A stretch of 64,000 nucleotides of DNA from Paraburkholderia phosphatilytica (GTDB lineage Bacteria; Pseudomonadota; Gammaproteobacteria; Burkholderiales; Burkholderiaceae). Shown here one piece after another: positions 8,308 to 16,575 of the stretch (the first letter of the stretch is position 1; every line of letters begins with the position of its first letter). The notes under the pieces are model-generated. The model worked only from the letters and a program-made list of their open reading frames with translations. It ran no database searches and had not been told where the DNA came from. Position numbers and translations under genes: made by a program. The stretch spans positions 186,001-250,000 of the forward strand of contig NZ_QQOA01000007.1 of assembly GCF_003443895.1 (NCBI RefSeq), in the 5' to 3' direction.

Positions 8308-10212
8308 ATGCAGCGCTCGATAGCCACCGTCTCCATCAGCGGCACGCTCGTCGAGAAGCTGACCGCGATCAAGGCGGCCGGCTTCGACGGCGTCGAGATT
8401 TTCGAAAACGACCTGCTCTATTTCGATGGTTCGCCCGCCGACGTGCGCCGGATCGCCGCGGATCTCGGGCTCGAGATCATGCTGTTCCAGCCGTTCCGCG
8501 ACTTCGAAGGCGTGAGCGCCGCGCGCCTGCTGCGCAATCTGGACCGCGCGAAACGCAAGTTCGACGTGATGCACGAGCTCGGCACGGATCGCATCCTCGT
8601 GTGCAGCAATGTGTCCCCCGATACGATCGGCGACGACGCGCTGATCGTCGACCAGCTGGGCGCGCTTGCCGAAGCCGCCGGCGCCGCGGGCGTGTTCGCC
8701 GGCTACGAGGCGCTCGCGTGGGGACGCCACGTGAGCCGCTGGAGCCACGCGTGGCGGCTGGTGGACAAGGTGAACCATCCGCATCTCGGGCTCGTGCTCG
8801 ACAGCTTCCACACGCTGTCGCTGGATGATTCGGTGGACGGCATCGCCGACGTGCCGGGCGAGCGGATCACGTTCGTGCAGATCGCCGACGCGCCGAAGCT
8901 CGCGATGGACGTGCTCGAATGGAGCCGCCACTACCGCTGCTTTCCTGGCCAGGGCGACTTCGACGTCGCGAATTTCACGTCGAAGATCGTGGAAAACGGT
9001 TACTCCGGTCCGCTGTCGCTCGAAATTTTCAACGATGGCTTCCGCGCCGCGCCGACCGCGCTCACAGCCGCCGATGGTTACCGGTCGCTGCTGTATCTGG
9101 AAGAGCAGACGCGCGCGCTGATCGCATCCCGTGCGCCGGCGGAGACTGCGCCCGCCACCACTGCGCTGTATGAGCCGCCGCCCGCGCCGGCCCACGTCGG
9201 CTTCCAGTTCCTCGAGTTCGCGGTGGACGACACCGCGCGCGCCCGGCTCGCCGACTGGCTCGGCAAGCTGCAGTTCCAGCGCACGGGCGAACACCGTTCG
9301 AAGGACGTGACGCTGTACCAGCACGGCGCGGCGTCGATCGTGCTGAATGCCGAAGCGGATTCGTTCGCGAGCGCGTTCTTCCAGCAGCACGGGCTGTCGC
9401 TGTGCGCATCGGCGATTCGCGTCGACGACGCGAAGCTCGCGTTCGAGCGCGCCGCCGGTTTCGGCTATGCGCCATTCTCGGGCCGGGTCGGTCCGAACGA
9501 ACGCGTGCTGCCCGCCGTGCAGGCGCCGGACGGCAGCCTGCAGTACTTCGTCGACGAAACGCCGGACGCGCCGACGCTCTTCGAAGCCGACTTCGTGCTC
9601 GCGCCCGCCACCGCGCCGCAGGATCTGCTGACCGGCATCGACCACGTGTCGCTGTCGATGCCGGCCGGTTCGCTCGACACCTGGGTGCTGTTCTTCCGCG
9701 CCGCGTTCGGCTTCGATGCGGAGCCTGCGTGGCTCGTGCCGGACCCGTACGGGCTCATGCGCAGCCGCGCGCTGCGCAGCCGCGACGGCTCGGTGCGGAT
9801 CGCGCTGAACGCGTCGGTGGATCGCCATACGGCGGTCGCCGAGTCGCTGCACACTTACCGCGGTTCCGGCCTGAACCACGTCGCATTCGGCACGCGCGAC
9901 ATCTTCTCCGCGCTGCCGCGCTTCGCCGCCGAAGGACTGCCGGTGCTGCCGATCCCGCGCAACTACTACGACGACCTCGCGGCACGCTATGCGCTGGCGG
10001 ACGAGCTCCTCGAAGCGTTGCAGGCAAACCACATCCTCTACGACCGCGACGAACGCGGCGGCGAGTTTTTCCACGCGTATACCGAGGCGCTCGATCAACG
10101 CTTCTTCCTCGAAATCGTCGAGCGGCGCGGCGGTTACGACGGTTACGGCGCCGCTAACGCGGCGGTCCGGCTGGCCGCTCAGGCCCAGCAACGCAAGCGC
10201 AGTGCAGCATGA
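8308..10212 (+). CDS. quiC: 3-dehydroshikimate dehydratase, two-domain QuiC1 type
   Basis: A 634-residue enzyme converting 3-dehydroshikimate to protocatechuate. The N-terminal TIM barrel (about 1-275) has the metal ligands expected for this family: E134 (GYEALAWG), D165 (LDSFHT), Q191 (FVQIAD) and E239 (LSLEIFND). The C-terminal half (about 290-620) is a vicinal-oxygen-chelate fold resembling 4-hydroxyphenylpyruvate dioxygenase, with GIDHVSLSM, GLNHVAFGTRDIF and FFLEIVERRGGYDGYG retaining plausible metal ligands. This fusion is the Pseudomonas QuiC1 architecture. AGGAG lies 8 bases before the ATG. It is divergent from aroQ-qsuD-permease and is followed by a porin 117 bases downstream. Confidence 0.92.
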   Translation: MQRSIATVSISGTLVEKLTAIKAAGFDGVEIFENDLLYFDGSPADVRRIAADLGLEIMLFQPFRDFEGVSAARLLRNLDRAKRKFDVMHELGTDRILVCSNVSPDTIGDDALIVDQLGALAEAAGAAGVFAGYEALAWGRHVSRWSHAWRLVDKVNHPHLGLVLDSFHTLSLDDSVDGIADVPGERITFVQIADAPKLAMDVLEWSRHYRCFPGQGDFDVANFTSKIVENGYSGPLSLEIFNDGFRAAPTALTAADGYRSLLYLEEQTRALIASRAPAETAPATTALYEPPPAPAHVGFQFLEFAVDDTARARLADWLGKLQFQRTGEHRSKDVTLYQHGAASIVLNAEADSFASAFFQQHGLSLCASAIRVDDAKLAFERAAGFGYAPFSGRVGPNERVLPAVQAPDGSLQYFVDETPDAPTLFEADFVLAPATAPQDLLTGIDHVSLSMPAGSLDTWVLFFRAAFGFDAEPAWLVPDPYGLMRSRALRSRDGSVRIALNASVDRHTAVAESLHTYRGSGLNHVAFGTRDIFSALPRFAAEGLPVLPIPRNYYDDLAARYALADELLEALQANHILYDRDERGGEFFHAYTEALDQRFFLEIVERRGGYDGYGAANAAVRLAAQAQQRKRSAA

Positions 10213-10329
10213 AAAATCCCCGTTGTCAGACAAGTAAAACGTTATACTCGCCGAAAATTTGACAACAAATCCGGGCGGCAGTCCTGGGAAAACAGCATCA
10301 CTTTTCGACACAGGTAAGGAGACAGCACA

Positions 10330-11511
10330 ATGAAAGCAGGCGGTATCGTCAGAAAAGCCGTGTTTACGGCCGGCGTGGCCGCGATCGCCGGGCCGGCGTT
10401 CGCACAAAGCAGCGTCACGCTGTACGGTGCCGTGGACGACGCGTTCGTCTACGCCAGCAACCAGAAAGGCCATTCGAACTTCTATCTGCGCCAGGGCAAC
10501 CTGTACGCGTCGAAGTGGGGGATGAAGGGCACGGAAGATCTCGGCGGCGGCACCAGCGTGATCTTCGACCTGCAGAACGGCTTCGATCCGAACTCCGGTG
10601 CGCTGTCTTCGTCGACGCAGATCTTCAACCGCGAAGCGTTCGTCGGGCTGCAGAACCAGACGTACGGTACGGCGACGATGGGCCGCCAGTACACGCCGTA
10701 CTACCTGTTCGTCGGTCCGCTCGCCTCGAGCAACTGGCTGACGGGCGCAACCGGCGCGCACCCGGGCGATATCGACGGTCTCGACACCACCATCCGCATC
10801 AACAACTCGCTGACCTACACGTCGCCGAACTGGGCGGGCCTGCAGGCGAGCGCGATGTATGCGTTCGGCGGCATCGCGGGCAGCATGGGCAAGGGCCAGA
10901 CGTACAGCGGCGCGGTGCGCTATTCGGCCAACGCGTTCAGCCTCGCGGCCGGCTACCTGAAGCTCGACAACACGAACCTGACCAGCGGCACGTTCGACCC
11001 GAACGCGACGGGCAGCTTCGGCACGTCGTCGCTCAACACCGGCTATGCGTCGGCAGGTTCGCTGCAGCACATCGCCGCGGCCGGCGACTACACGATCGGC
11101 AACCTGATGCTCGGCCTGTCGTACTCGAACGTGCAGTACGCGCGCGGCGCGCACTCGCTCTTCACCGACACGGCCATCTTCAACACGTTCGGCGCGATCG
11201 CGGTGTACCGCTTCACGCCGGCGTTCGACGTGGCCGGCGCCTATGCGTACACGGCGGCCTCGAAGTCGAACGGCGTGACCGACGCGGCGCGCTACAACCA
11301 GTTCTCGCTGAAAGAGGCGTACCACCTGTCGAAGCGCACCACGCTGTACGCGCTTCAGGCGTACCAGCACGCGAGCGGCGACACGCTCGGCGCGAAGGGC
11401 GTCGGCAATATCGTCGCGGCGACGCCGGCGGTCGGCGACTCGCAGAACTCGACGCCGTCGGCGACGAGCGGCCAGTTCGTCGGCATGCTCGGCATCGCGG
11501 TGCTGTTCTGA
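10330..11511 (+). CDS. Gram-negative porin (Burkholderia OmpC-like)
   Basis: A 393-residue outer-membrane general porin. A signal peptide ends at AFA-QSSVTLYGAVDDA (cleavage about residue 25), the N-terminal motif typical of beta-proteobacterial trimeric porins. Repeated amphipathic strands follow, including SKWGMKGTEDLGGGTSVIF and the REAFVGLQNQTYGTATMGRQYTP block leading to constriction loop L3, and the chain ends in FVGMLGIAVLF with the terminal Phe needed for BAM assembly. GGAG precedes the ATG by 9 bases. Its position behind quiC suggests it may help aromatic or cyclic acids across the outer membrane, but it could equally be a general porin. A possible promoter (TTGTCA at 10223, TATACT at 10243) has a short 14-base spacer. 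Confidence 0.92.
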   Translation: MKAGGIVRKAVFTAGVAAIAGPAFAQSSVTLYGAVDDAFVYASNQKGHSNFYLRQGNLYASKWGMKGTEDLGGGTSVIFDLQNGFDPNSGALSSSTQIFNREAFVGLQNQTYGTATMGRQYTPYYLFVGPLASSNWLTGATGAHPGDIDGLDTTIRINNSLTYTSPNWAGLQASAMYAFGGIAGSMGKGQTYSGAVRYSANAFSLAAGYLKLDNTNLTSGTFDPNATGSFGTSSLNTGYASAGSLQHIAAAGDYTIGNLMLGLSYSNVQYARGAHSLFTDTAIFNTFGAIAVYRFTPAFDVAGAYAYTAASKSNGVTDAARYNQFSLKEAYHLSKRTTLYALQAYQHASGDTLGAKGVGNIVAATPAVGDSQNSTPSATSGQFVGMLGIAVLF

Positions 11512-11540
11512 TCGGAGCGGGCTCCTGGGCAAGCGGCCGG

Positions 11541-11568
11541 CTGGCATCCAGCGGCAGGCCGATATAAT
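11541..11568 (+). promoter_or_regulatory. Sigma-70-type promoter with consensus -10
   Basis: A perfect TATAAT (11563-11568) with CTGGCA (11541-11546; 4 of 6 to consensus) at a 16-base spacer. Transcription would begin near 11575, nearly 190 bases ahead of the lipoprotein start, leaving a long leader or a short independent RNA that ends at the hairpin 11635-11669. Confidence 0.5.
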
Positions 11569-11634
11569 GGCGCTTGATCGGGTTGACTGCGCGCCGCTGA
11601 CTGCGCACAGCTAACTGCGACTTCAAGCCGCGAT

Positions 11635-11669
11635 GCGAGGGCAGCAGGCATGGCGCCTGCTGCCCTCGC
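11635..11669. terminator. Strong 15-bp hairpin (terminator-like)
   Basis: A perfect inverted repeat: GCGAGGGCAGCAGGC (11635-11649), 5-base loop, then its complement (11655-11669). It is followed only by CGTCATTTGG, so there is no real T-run. It may end porin transcription, or form the 3' end of a small RNA from the TATAAT at 11563. Confidence 0.5.
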
Positions 11670-11762
11670 CGTCATTTGGGGCCGTCGGTTTGAACCTGTT
11701 GCCGGCGAATGCCGTGCGTCACTCGAACCAGCCGCCGCAAGCCATCACATCCGGGAGACCCA

Positions 11763-12101
11763 TTGAAGAAGTCCACCGCCGCCCTCGCCGTTTCCGTTCT
11801 CCCCGTTCTGCTGGCCGCCTGTGCGCAGTTCCAGAACCCCGACGCCGGCGATCCGGTCGTCGAACAGCAGACCCAGCGGCCGGCCGGCGACGTGATCGCC
11901 TGCGTCGAGCAGGAAGCCGCGAAGCACCACGCGAGCTATACGACGAGCGCGATCCCGCAAGGCACGATGCTCGAATTCGCCGACTCGAACGTGATCAAGG
12001 TCCGCAGCGACAACGGCGCGACCCTCTACCGCTACTACGCGGGCAAGCGCCACGCGAACAACCTGTGGATCGAAGGCGCGAGCAAGGTCTGCGCGCCCTG
12101 A
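11763..12101 (+). CDS. Small putative lipoprotein, function unknown
   Basis: A 112-residue protein starting at TTG (11763) with GGGAG a few bases upstream. The start is chosen because it yields a clean lipoprotein signal: KKSTAALAVSVLPVLLAAC with the lipobox Cys at residue 20; starting further upstream at 11709 would bury it behind a non-hydrophobic tail. The mature part contains two further Cys (VIACVEQEA and SKVCAP) that may form a disulfide, and a compact region TMLEFADSNVIKVRSDNGATLYRYYAGKRHANNLW. No known domain is recognised. Confidence 0.7.
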   Translation: MKKSTAALAVSVLPVLLAACAQFQNPDAGDPVVEQQTQRPAGDVIACVEQEAAKHHASYTTSAIPQGTMLEFADSNVIKVRSDNGATLYRYYAGKRHANNLWIEGASKVCAP

Positions 12102-12300
12102 ACCGTGCCCCGGCCGGTTGCCGGATCAACTGCATCAGGGCTGCATCAGGGCCGCACGAGCGGCCACAACGAATATGTCGCCAGCATGAAACCGTGCCGC
12201 GAAAGCGCATGCCGCGAGGTTTTTTGCATCTGACATTTTCTGACACACTTTGTCACCACATCGACACCCGTAATTCGAGGAAACTTGTCGCCGACGTGGA

Positions 12301-12334
12301 AGCGAGGCCCCTTAAGTTTCATTTAAGCCTCGCT
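12301..12334. other. Hairpin with bulge in the leader of the small winged-helix gene
   Basis: AGCGAGG (12301-12307) pairs with CCTCGCT (12328-12334), and CTTAA (12311-12315) with TTAAG (12323-12327), with a three-base CCC bulge and 7-base loop. It ends 43 bases before the preferred start at 12378 and could be a terminator for the lipoprotein gene or a leader element. Confidence 0.35.
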
Positions 12335-12377
12335 CCCCAAGATGCTTTCCGACGAAGTCCCGTATGAGGTGTATCGA

Positions 12378-12647
12378 ATGATTACAATCAGCCGTAGCCG
12401 GGACGGCGCCCCGGCCCAACAGAAGCGGCCGACCATCCTGCGCCGCCTGCTGAGTCACCATGAGCTCGCAACGCTCCTGTTGCTGCTCCACGCGCCGATC
12501 GACGCGCACGCGAAACCCGAGATCCCGATGCTGCAGGAAGCCGGTCTCGTGGAAACGGTCGCCAGCGCCGATAGCGATGCACAGCGCATCCAGCTCACGC
12601 CCGAAGGCAACGCCGTGTTGCGCGGCCTCGGTTTCGGCCTGAAGTAA
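12378..12647 (+). CDS. Small winged-helix-like protein, function unknown
   Basis: An 89-residue protein. The ATG at 12378 has GAGGTG 7 bases upstream and is preferred over an in-frame ATG at 12342 that overlaps the leader hairpin. The middle (RRLLSHHELATLLLLLHAP) is helical and the C-terminus (PMLQEAGLVETVA...RIQLTPEGNAVLRGLGF) has the recognition-helix-then-wing pattern of MarR/winged-helix proteins. It may be a small DNA-binding or adaptor protein. No partner is evident; neighbours are an unknown lipoprotein and a PAS-AraC regulator on the other strand. Confidence 0.6.
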   Translation: MITISRSRDGAPAQQKRPTILRRLLSHHELATLLLLLHAPIDAHAKPEIPMLQEAGLVETVASADSDAQRIQLTPEGNAVLRGLGFGLK

Positions 12648-12727
12648 CGGGTCGCGTGACGATCACGTCGCGCACCCGCACTGCATTCCCGCATTCCCAC
12701 CATTCCCCCGCCTGAGCGCCGCCGGGT

Positions 12728-13492
12728 TCAACCGTTCGGCGCGCCGTGCAGCAGCATCCTGTACTCGGTCGGCGTCACGCCGACGGTCGCCTTGAATTGC
12801 CGCGTGAACGCGCTGTGGTCGGTGTAGCCGCACAGCGCGGCGACGTCGGTCACCTTGTCGTGCGACACGAGCAGCGCGGTGGCCGCGTCGAGCCGCGTTT
12901 TCAGCAGCACCTGGCGCGGCGTCAGATGGAACACCTTGTGGAAGTAGCGCTCGAGCTGCGCCACCGACATGTCCGCCATCGCCGCGAGATGCTTCAGGTT
13001 CAGCGGCTGCACGTAGTTGTCCTGGATGTACTGCACGACGGTCGCAAGCCGGCTATACGCGGGATGGCTGCTTTCGTCAGCGCGCAGATCGCGTGAGATG
13101 CCGGCCAGCCCGACGATGCGTCCGGACGCATCGCGCAGCGGCGTCTTGCAGGTCAGACACCAGCCCGGCTGACGGCCGGGATACAGATGCAGTTCGAGCT
13201 GATCGACCAGCTGGTTGCCGACCGCGACCACCGCGTTGTCCTGCGCGGTATAGATGCGCCCGAAGCGGCGCGGAAACACGTCTTCGGCGGTGCGGCCGAG
13301 CAGCGCGTCGCGGCTCTTGTGGCCGCAGCGCTGCACGAGCGTCCGGTTCACGAGCACGTAGCGCGCGTGCACGTCCTTCACGAAAAACACCACGTCGGGC
13401 ATCGCGTCGAACACCGGTTCGAGCTGCGTGAAATGCGCGAGCATGCTGTCGAGCGAAGCGTCGGACAAAGGCGGGTTCGGCGGCGTGATCAT
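12728..13492 (-). CDS. AraC-family regulator with N-terminal PAS domain
   Basis: A 254-residue regulator. Residues about 20-135 form a PAS domain (VFDAMPDVVFFVKDVHARYVLVNRTLVQRCGH...GRTAEDVFP...LRDASGRIVGLAGISRDL); residues about 150-250 hold two AraC helix-turn-helix motifs (LNLKHLAAMADMSVAQLERYFHKVFHLTPRQVLLKTRLDAA and VTDVAALCGYTDHSAFTRQFKATVGVTPTEYR). It lies 155 bases beyond the end of the hydroxyproline operon on the same strand. AraC-type regulators (LhpR) are known for such loci, so it is a good candidate to control lhp genes, but the PAS sensor makes the signal uncertain. Confidence 0.88.
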   Translation of the reverse strand: MITPPNPPLSDASLDSMLAHFTQLEPVFDAMPDVVFFVKDVHARYVLVNRTLVQRCGHKSRDALLGRTAEDVFPRRFGRIYTAQDNAVVAVGNQLVDQLELHLYPGRQPGWCLTCKTPLRDASGRIVGLAGISRDLRADESSHPAYSRLATVVQYIQDNYVQPLNLKHLAAMADMSVAQLERYFHKVFHLTPRQVLLKTRLDAATALLVSHDKVTDVAALCGYTDHSAFTRQFKATVGVTPTEYRMLLHGAPNG

Positions 13493-13647
13493 GTCGATGG
13501 CGTGCGTGGGTGCGCGGGTATTTTTTGCGTGGCGGTGTGCGAATTTTTGTTCGACAGCCTGCGGTCGATTATAGAAGCGTGGGGCGTCGTGCAGAACAGG
13601 TATGCCGTGTGTTCGCGGCGACGCCTGCAGCTGCGCTTCGACGCTCG

Positions 13648-14976
13648 CTAGCTGCGCGGCTCGCTGCCTTCGTGCAGTGCCTGAGGTGCTGCGTCAGCGT
13701 CGCCATCGCACGCGGCGATCAACGTCGCGATCGACGTAGGACTGAACGGAGGACGCGGCGTGGCCGCATCCCACGGCCGCCAGCCGAACCACGTCGCGGC
13801 CGCGGTGCCGCAGATCCTGCCCTGGCACGCGCCCATCCCGCAGCGCGTATGCAGCTTCGCGTCGCGCCAGGTTGCATGCGCGCTCACGTCGCCGACGCTC
13901 ACGTCCTCGCAGCGGCACATCAGCGTGTCGGGCGGCGGCAGCGCGCGCGCCGCGTCGCCGAGCGCGAACGCGTGGTCCACGCGGGCCGCGAAGCGCCGCC
14001 AGTGCGCGCGACGTTTCGCGAGCGTGGCATCGACCTCGCCCGCATGACCGCTCGCAACGAGCCCCGCAATGCGCCCTTCCACCGCGGCCAGCTCCATCCC
14101 ACCGACGCCGGTCGACTCGCCCGCCGCGAACACGTCGCTGATGGAAGTGCGCTGCGCGCCGTCGACCGCGATCGCGTCGTCGCGCAACGCGCAGCCGAGC
14201 GCATGCGCAAGCGTGAGGTTCGGCACGAGCCCGTAGCCGCACGCGATGCGTTCGCAGTCGAGTGTGATCGTGGTGCCATCGGCGCGCCGGATCGTCGCGG
14301 TTTCCACGCGCCCCGCACCGCGCGCTTCGACGACGACACTGCCCGTCAGATACCGTGTGCCCGCGAAGCCGCGCGTCAGACTCGCCGCTTGCACGAGCTT
14401 CGATGGCGTCGCCGCGAGCCCCGCGCCGAAGCGCATCACGGCCGCCGCACTCGCCTGCTCGACGACCGCGACGACGCACGCGCCGGCATCGCGCGCGGTC
14501 GCGAGTGCCGCGATCAGAAGCGGCCCGCTGCCGGCGATCACGATGCGCTCGCCGCGCACCGGCACACCGCCCTTGATCAGCGCCTGCAGGCCGCCCGCGC
14601 CGGTCACGCCGGGCAGCGTCCAGCCGGCGAACGGCAGCATCCGCTCACGGGCGCCGGTCGCGATCACGAGCCGGCTCCAGTCGAGCCACACGCTGCCGCG
14701 CGCCGCCGATTCCACTAGCACACGCCGTGGCGCGAGCGCCGCGACGATGCGCGCGCCCGGCCACCAGTCGACGTTGTCGCGCGCGCGCAGTTCGTCGAGC
14801 AACGCGCGCAGCGGTGCCGACACCGGATGCGACGGCCCCTGCCGCCACACCTGGCCGCCGGCGCTCGGGTTGTCGTCGAGGATCGCGATGCGCGCGCCGC
14901 CGGCGGCCGCCGCCTGCGCCGCGTGCAGACCGGCCGGCCCCGCGCCCGCGATCACGATGTCGTAGTGCGTCGTCAT
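13648..14976 (-). CDS. NAD(P)/FAD-dependent oxidoreductase, D-hydroxyproline dehydrogenase subunit (HcnB/LhpE-like)
   Basis: A 442-residue subunit of a multi-subunit dehydrogenase that oxidises cis-4-hydroxy-D-proline to pyrroline-hydroxycarboxylate. It starts MTTHYDIVIAGAGPAGLHAAQAAA (FAD dinucleotide motif), has a second nucleotide loop RIVIAGSGPLLIAALATA near residue 145, and a C-terminal BFD-like Fe-S domain with the cysteine set TLMCRCEDVS...KLHTRCGMGACQGRICG. The ATG at 14976 overlaps the upstream (2Fe-2S) gene by the ATGA quartet, so the subunits are translationally coupled. An earlier in-frame start would run through the neighbour and is rejected. The architecture equals the opine/octopine and hydrogen-cyanide-synthase-type alpha subunit; function is taken from the adjacent epimerase and deaminase. 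Confidence 0.85.
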   Translation of the reverse strand: MTTHYDIVIAGAGPAGLHAAQAAAAGGARIAILDDNPSAGGQVWRQGPSHPVSAPLRALLDELRARDNVDWWPGARIVAALAPRRVLVESAARGSVWLDWSRLVIATGARERMLPFAGWTLPGVTGAGGLQALIKGGVPVRGERIVIAGSGPLLIAALATARDAGACVVAVVEQASAAAVMRFGAGLAATPSKLVQAASLTRGFAGTRYLTGSVVVEARGAGRVETATIRRADGTTITLDCERIACGYGLVPNLTLAHALGCALRDDAIAVDGAQRTSISDVFAAGESTGVGGMELAAVEGRIAGLVASGHAGEVDATLAKRRAHWRRFAARVDHAFALGDAARALPPPDTLMCRCEDVSVGDVSAHATWRDAKLHTRCGMGACQGRICGTAAATWFGWRPWDAATPRPPFSPTSIATLIAACDGDADAAPQALHEGSEPRS

Positions 14977-15251
14977 TGCGGCTCCAGCGGTGCCATCGTG
15001 CGGATCGTCTGGCCGTCCACGCACAGCGTCTGGCAGGCGAGCACGTGCGGCCGTCCGTCGATCGTCACGCGGCACTCCTGGCAGATGCCCATGCCGCACA
15101 TCGCCGTGCGCGGCTCGCCCGTGACCGACCGGCGCGTACCGCCGATACCGCGCAGCGCGAGGGCCGCGACGACCGTCGCGCCCGCGGCGACTTCGACGGT
15201 TTCGCCGTCGACGTTGACGTGGATGAGATTGACCACCGGGCCCGTTTGCAT
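14973..15251 (-). CDS. (2Fe-2S)-binding protein, D-hydroxyproline dehydrogenase small subunit (HcnA/LhpF-like)
   Basis: A 92-residue ferredoxin-fold electron-transfer subunit. Fe-S ligands are in CGMGICQECRVTIDGRPHVLACQTLC, the typical Cx4CxxC...C arrangement with SoxA/HcnA spacing. It begins one base after the stop of the FAD subunit gene (TGA at 15253-15255) and ends in an ATGA overlap with the next gene, so all three subunits are coupled. A longer in-frame extension upstream overlaps the preceding gene and is not credible. Confidence 0.87.
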   Translation of the reverse strand: MQTGPVVNLIHVNVDGETVEVAAGATVVAALALRGIGGTRRSVTGEPRTAMCGMGICQECRVTIDGRPHVLACQTLCVDGQTIRTMAPLEPQ

Positions 15252-15252
15252 G

Positions 15253-16536
15253 TCAGGCGTCCTTGCTGTGTGCGCCTGGCGTGGCGAGCGTACCGGCCGT
15301 GGCCGGCGCGCCTGGCGTGCATGACGCGCCGTTCGACGCATCTGAACCACGCACGTCATTTGCATCGCCCACGTTCCCCGCGCGTTCGAAGAACCGCGCG
15401 GGCCAATACGGGTCGACTGGAATCGCCGCACGCGTACCGACGATCTGCGCGGCAAGCAGCTTTGCAGTGGCTAGCGACGTCGTCACGCCGAGCCCCTCGT
15501 GACCCGCCGCGAGCCACACGCCGGGTGCGAACTCGCCCGCGGGCCCGATCAGCGGCAAGCCATCAGGCGTTGCCGCGCGAAAGCCGGTCCACGCGCGAAT
15601 GCCGTTCAGCGTCGGCAGCGCGGGCAGATAGCGCGCGGCGCGCGCGAGCATCTGCGCGAGCACCGGCATCTCGACGGCGGGGTCGGTCGTATCGAACTGG
15701 CGCGACGAACCGATCAGCAGTTGCCCGGTCGGACGCGGTTGCGCATTGAACGCAACCGACGTGCCGGTCGCGTGATGCGCGCTCTTGATGTAGCCAAGCT
15801 CCAGCAGCTGGTGGCGAATGAGACCGGGATAGCGGTCGGTGATCAGCAGATGGCCCTTCTTCGGCTCGATCGGCAGCGCCGGCAGCAACGCGCGCGCGCC
15901 GATGCCGTTCGCGACGATCACGTGCGCCGCGTCGAGATGCTCGCCGTTCGTGAGCATGACGCGATGCGCGTCGACCCGCGCGACTTCGCGACCGAGCCGC
16001 AAGCCGATGCGCGCCGCGGCCGGCGACGTTTCGAGCAGCCATTGCGCGACCGTCGGCGCATAGACGATCGCGTCGTGCTCGATACGCAGGCCGCCCGCCA
16101 TCGACGCAGCGAGCGCCGGCTCCGCGGCTCTTAGTGAGGCGACGTCGAGCAGTTGCCCTTCGATACCCTGGGTCGCGAGCGCCGCGTGCATTGCGCGCGC
16201 GGCGTCGAGCTCTTCGTCGTCGGCGGCGACCCACAGCGTGCCGCAACGCGAAAAAGCGTCGCGCGAACGCAGCTGCGGCGCAAGCTCCAGCCAGAGATCG
16301 CGCGAATAGCGCGAGAGCGCGAATTCGGCCGGCGAATCGTTCATCACGACGAGATGGCCCATGCCCGCCGCCGTCGCGCCGCCGCCGATGCCGCGCGCAT
16401 CGACCACTTCGACGCGCAGGCCGTGCGCCGCGAGCTCGGCTGCGCACGCCGCGCCGACGATGCCCGCGCCGACGATCACGACGTCCGCGGTTGCGTTGCG
16501 AGATGGACGCACTGCGGGACTCGCCTCGCGGTTCAT
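15253..16536 (-). CDS. FAD-dependent oxidoreductase, D-hydroxyproline dehydrogenase catalytic subunit (HcnC/LhpB-like)
   Basis: A 427-residue DAO-family flavoprotein, the substrate-oxidising subunit of the complex. It has TADVVIVGAGIVGAACAAELAAHG near residues 17-39, a GGATAAGMGHLVVMND block, and the C-terminal FAD contact region TPDGLPLIGPAG...WLAAGHEGLGVTTSLATAKLLAAQIV. The last 45 residues are Ala/Gly/Thr/Pro-rich and probably disordered. It lies 39 bases downstream of the epimerase and is coupled to the Fe-S subunit. Family and complex are clear; the assignment to hydroxyproline depends on the epimerase and deaminase beside it. Confidence 0.85.
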   Translation of the reverse strand: MNREASPAVRPSRNATADVVIVGAGIVGAACAAELAAHGLRVEVVDARGIGGGATAAGMGHLVVMNDSPAEFALSRYSRDLWLELAPQLRSRDAFSRCGTLWVAADDEELDAARAMHAALATQGIEGQLLDVASLRAAEPALAASMAGGLRIEHDAIVYAPTVAQWLLETSPAAARIGLRLGREVARVDAHRVMLTNGEHLDAAHVIVANGIGARALLPALPIEPKKGHLLITDRYPGLIRHQLLELGYIKSAHHATGTSVAFNAQPRPTGQLLIGSSRQFDTTDPAVEMPVLAQMLARAARYLPALPTLNGIRAWTGFRAATPDGLPLIGPAGEFAPGVWLAAGHEGLGVTTSLATAKLLAAQIVGTRAAIPVDPYWPARFFERAGNVGDANDVRGSDASNGASCTPGAPATAGTLATPGAHSKDA

Positions 16537-16575
16537 CGAATCACCATCTGTGTCATGCGCTCATGCACGCTCGGG

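Noticed and set aside
8266-11547. 1093-codon open frame on the - strand
   Set aside because: Covers quiC and the porin on the other strand, both strongly supported by motifs; translation is Arg-rich and featureless.
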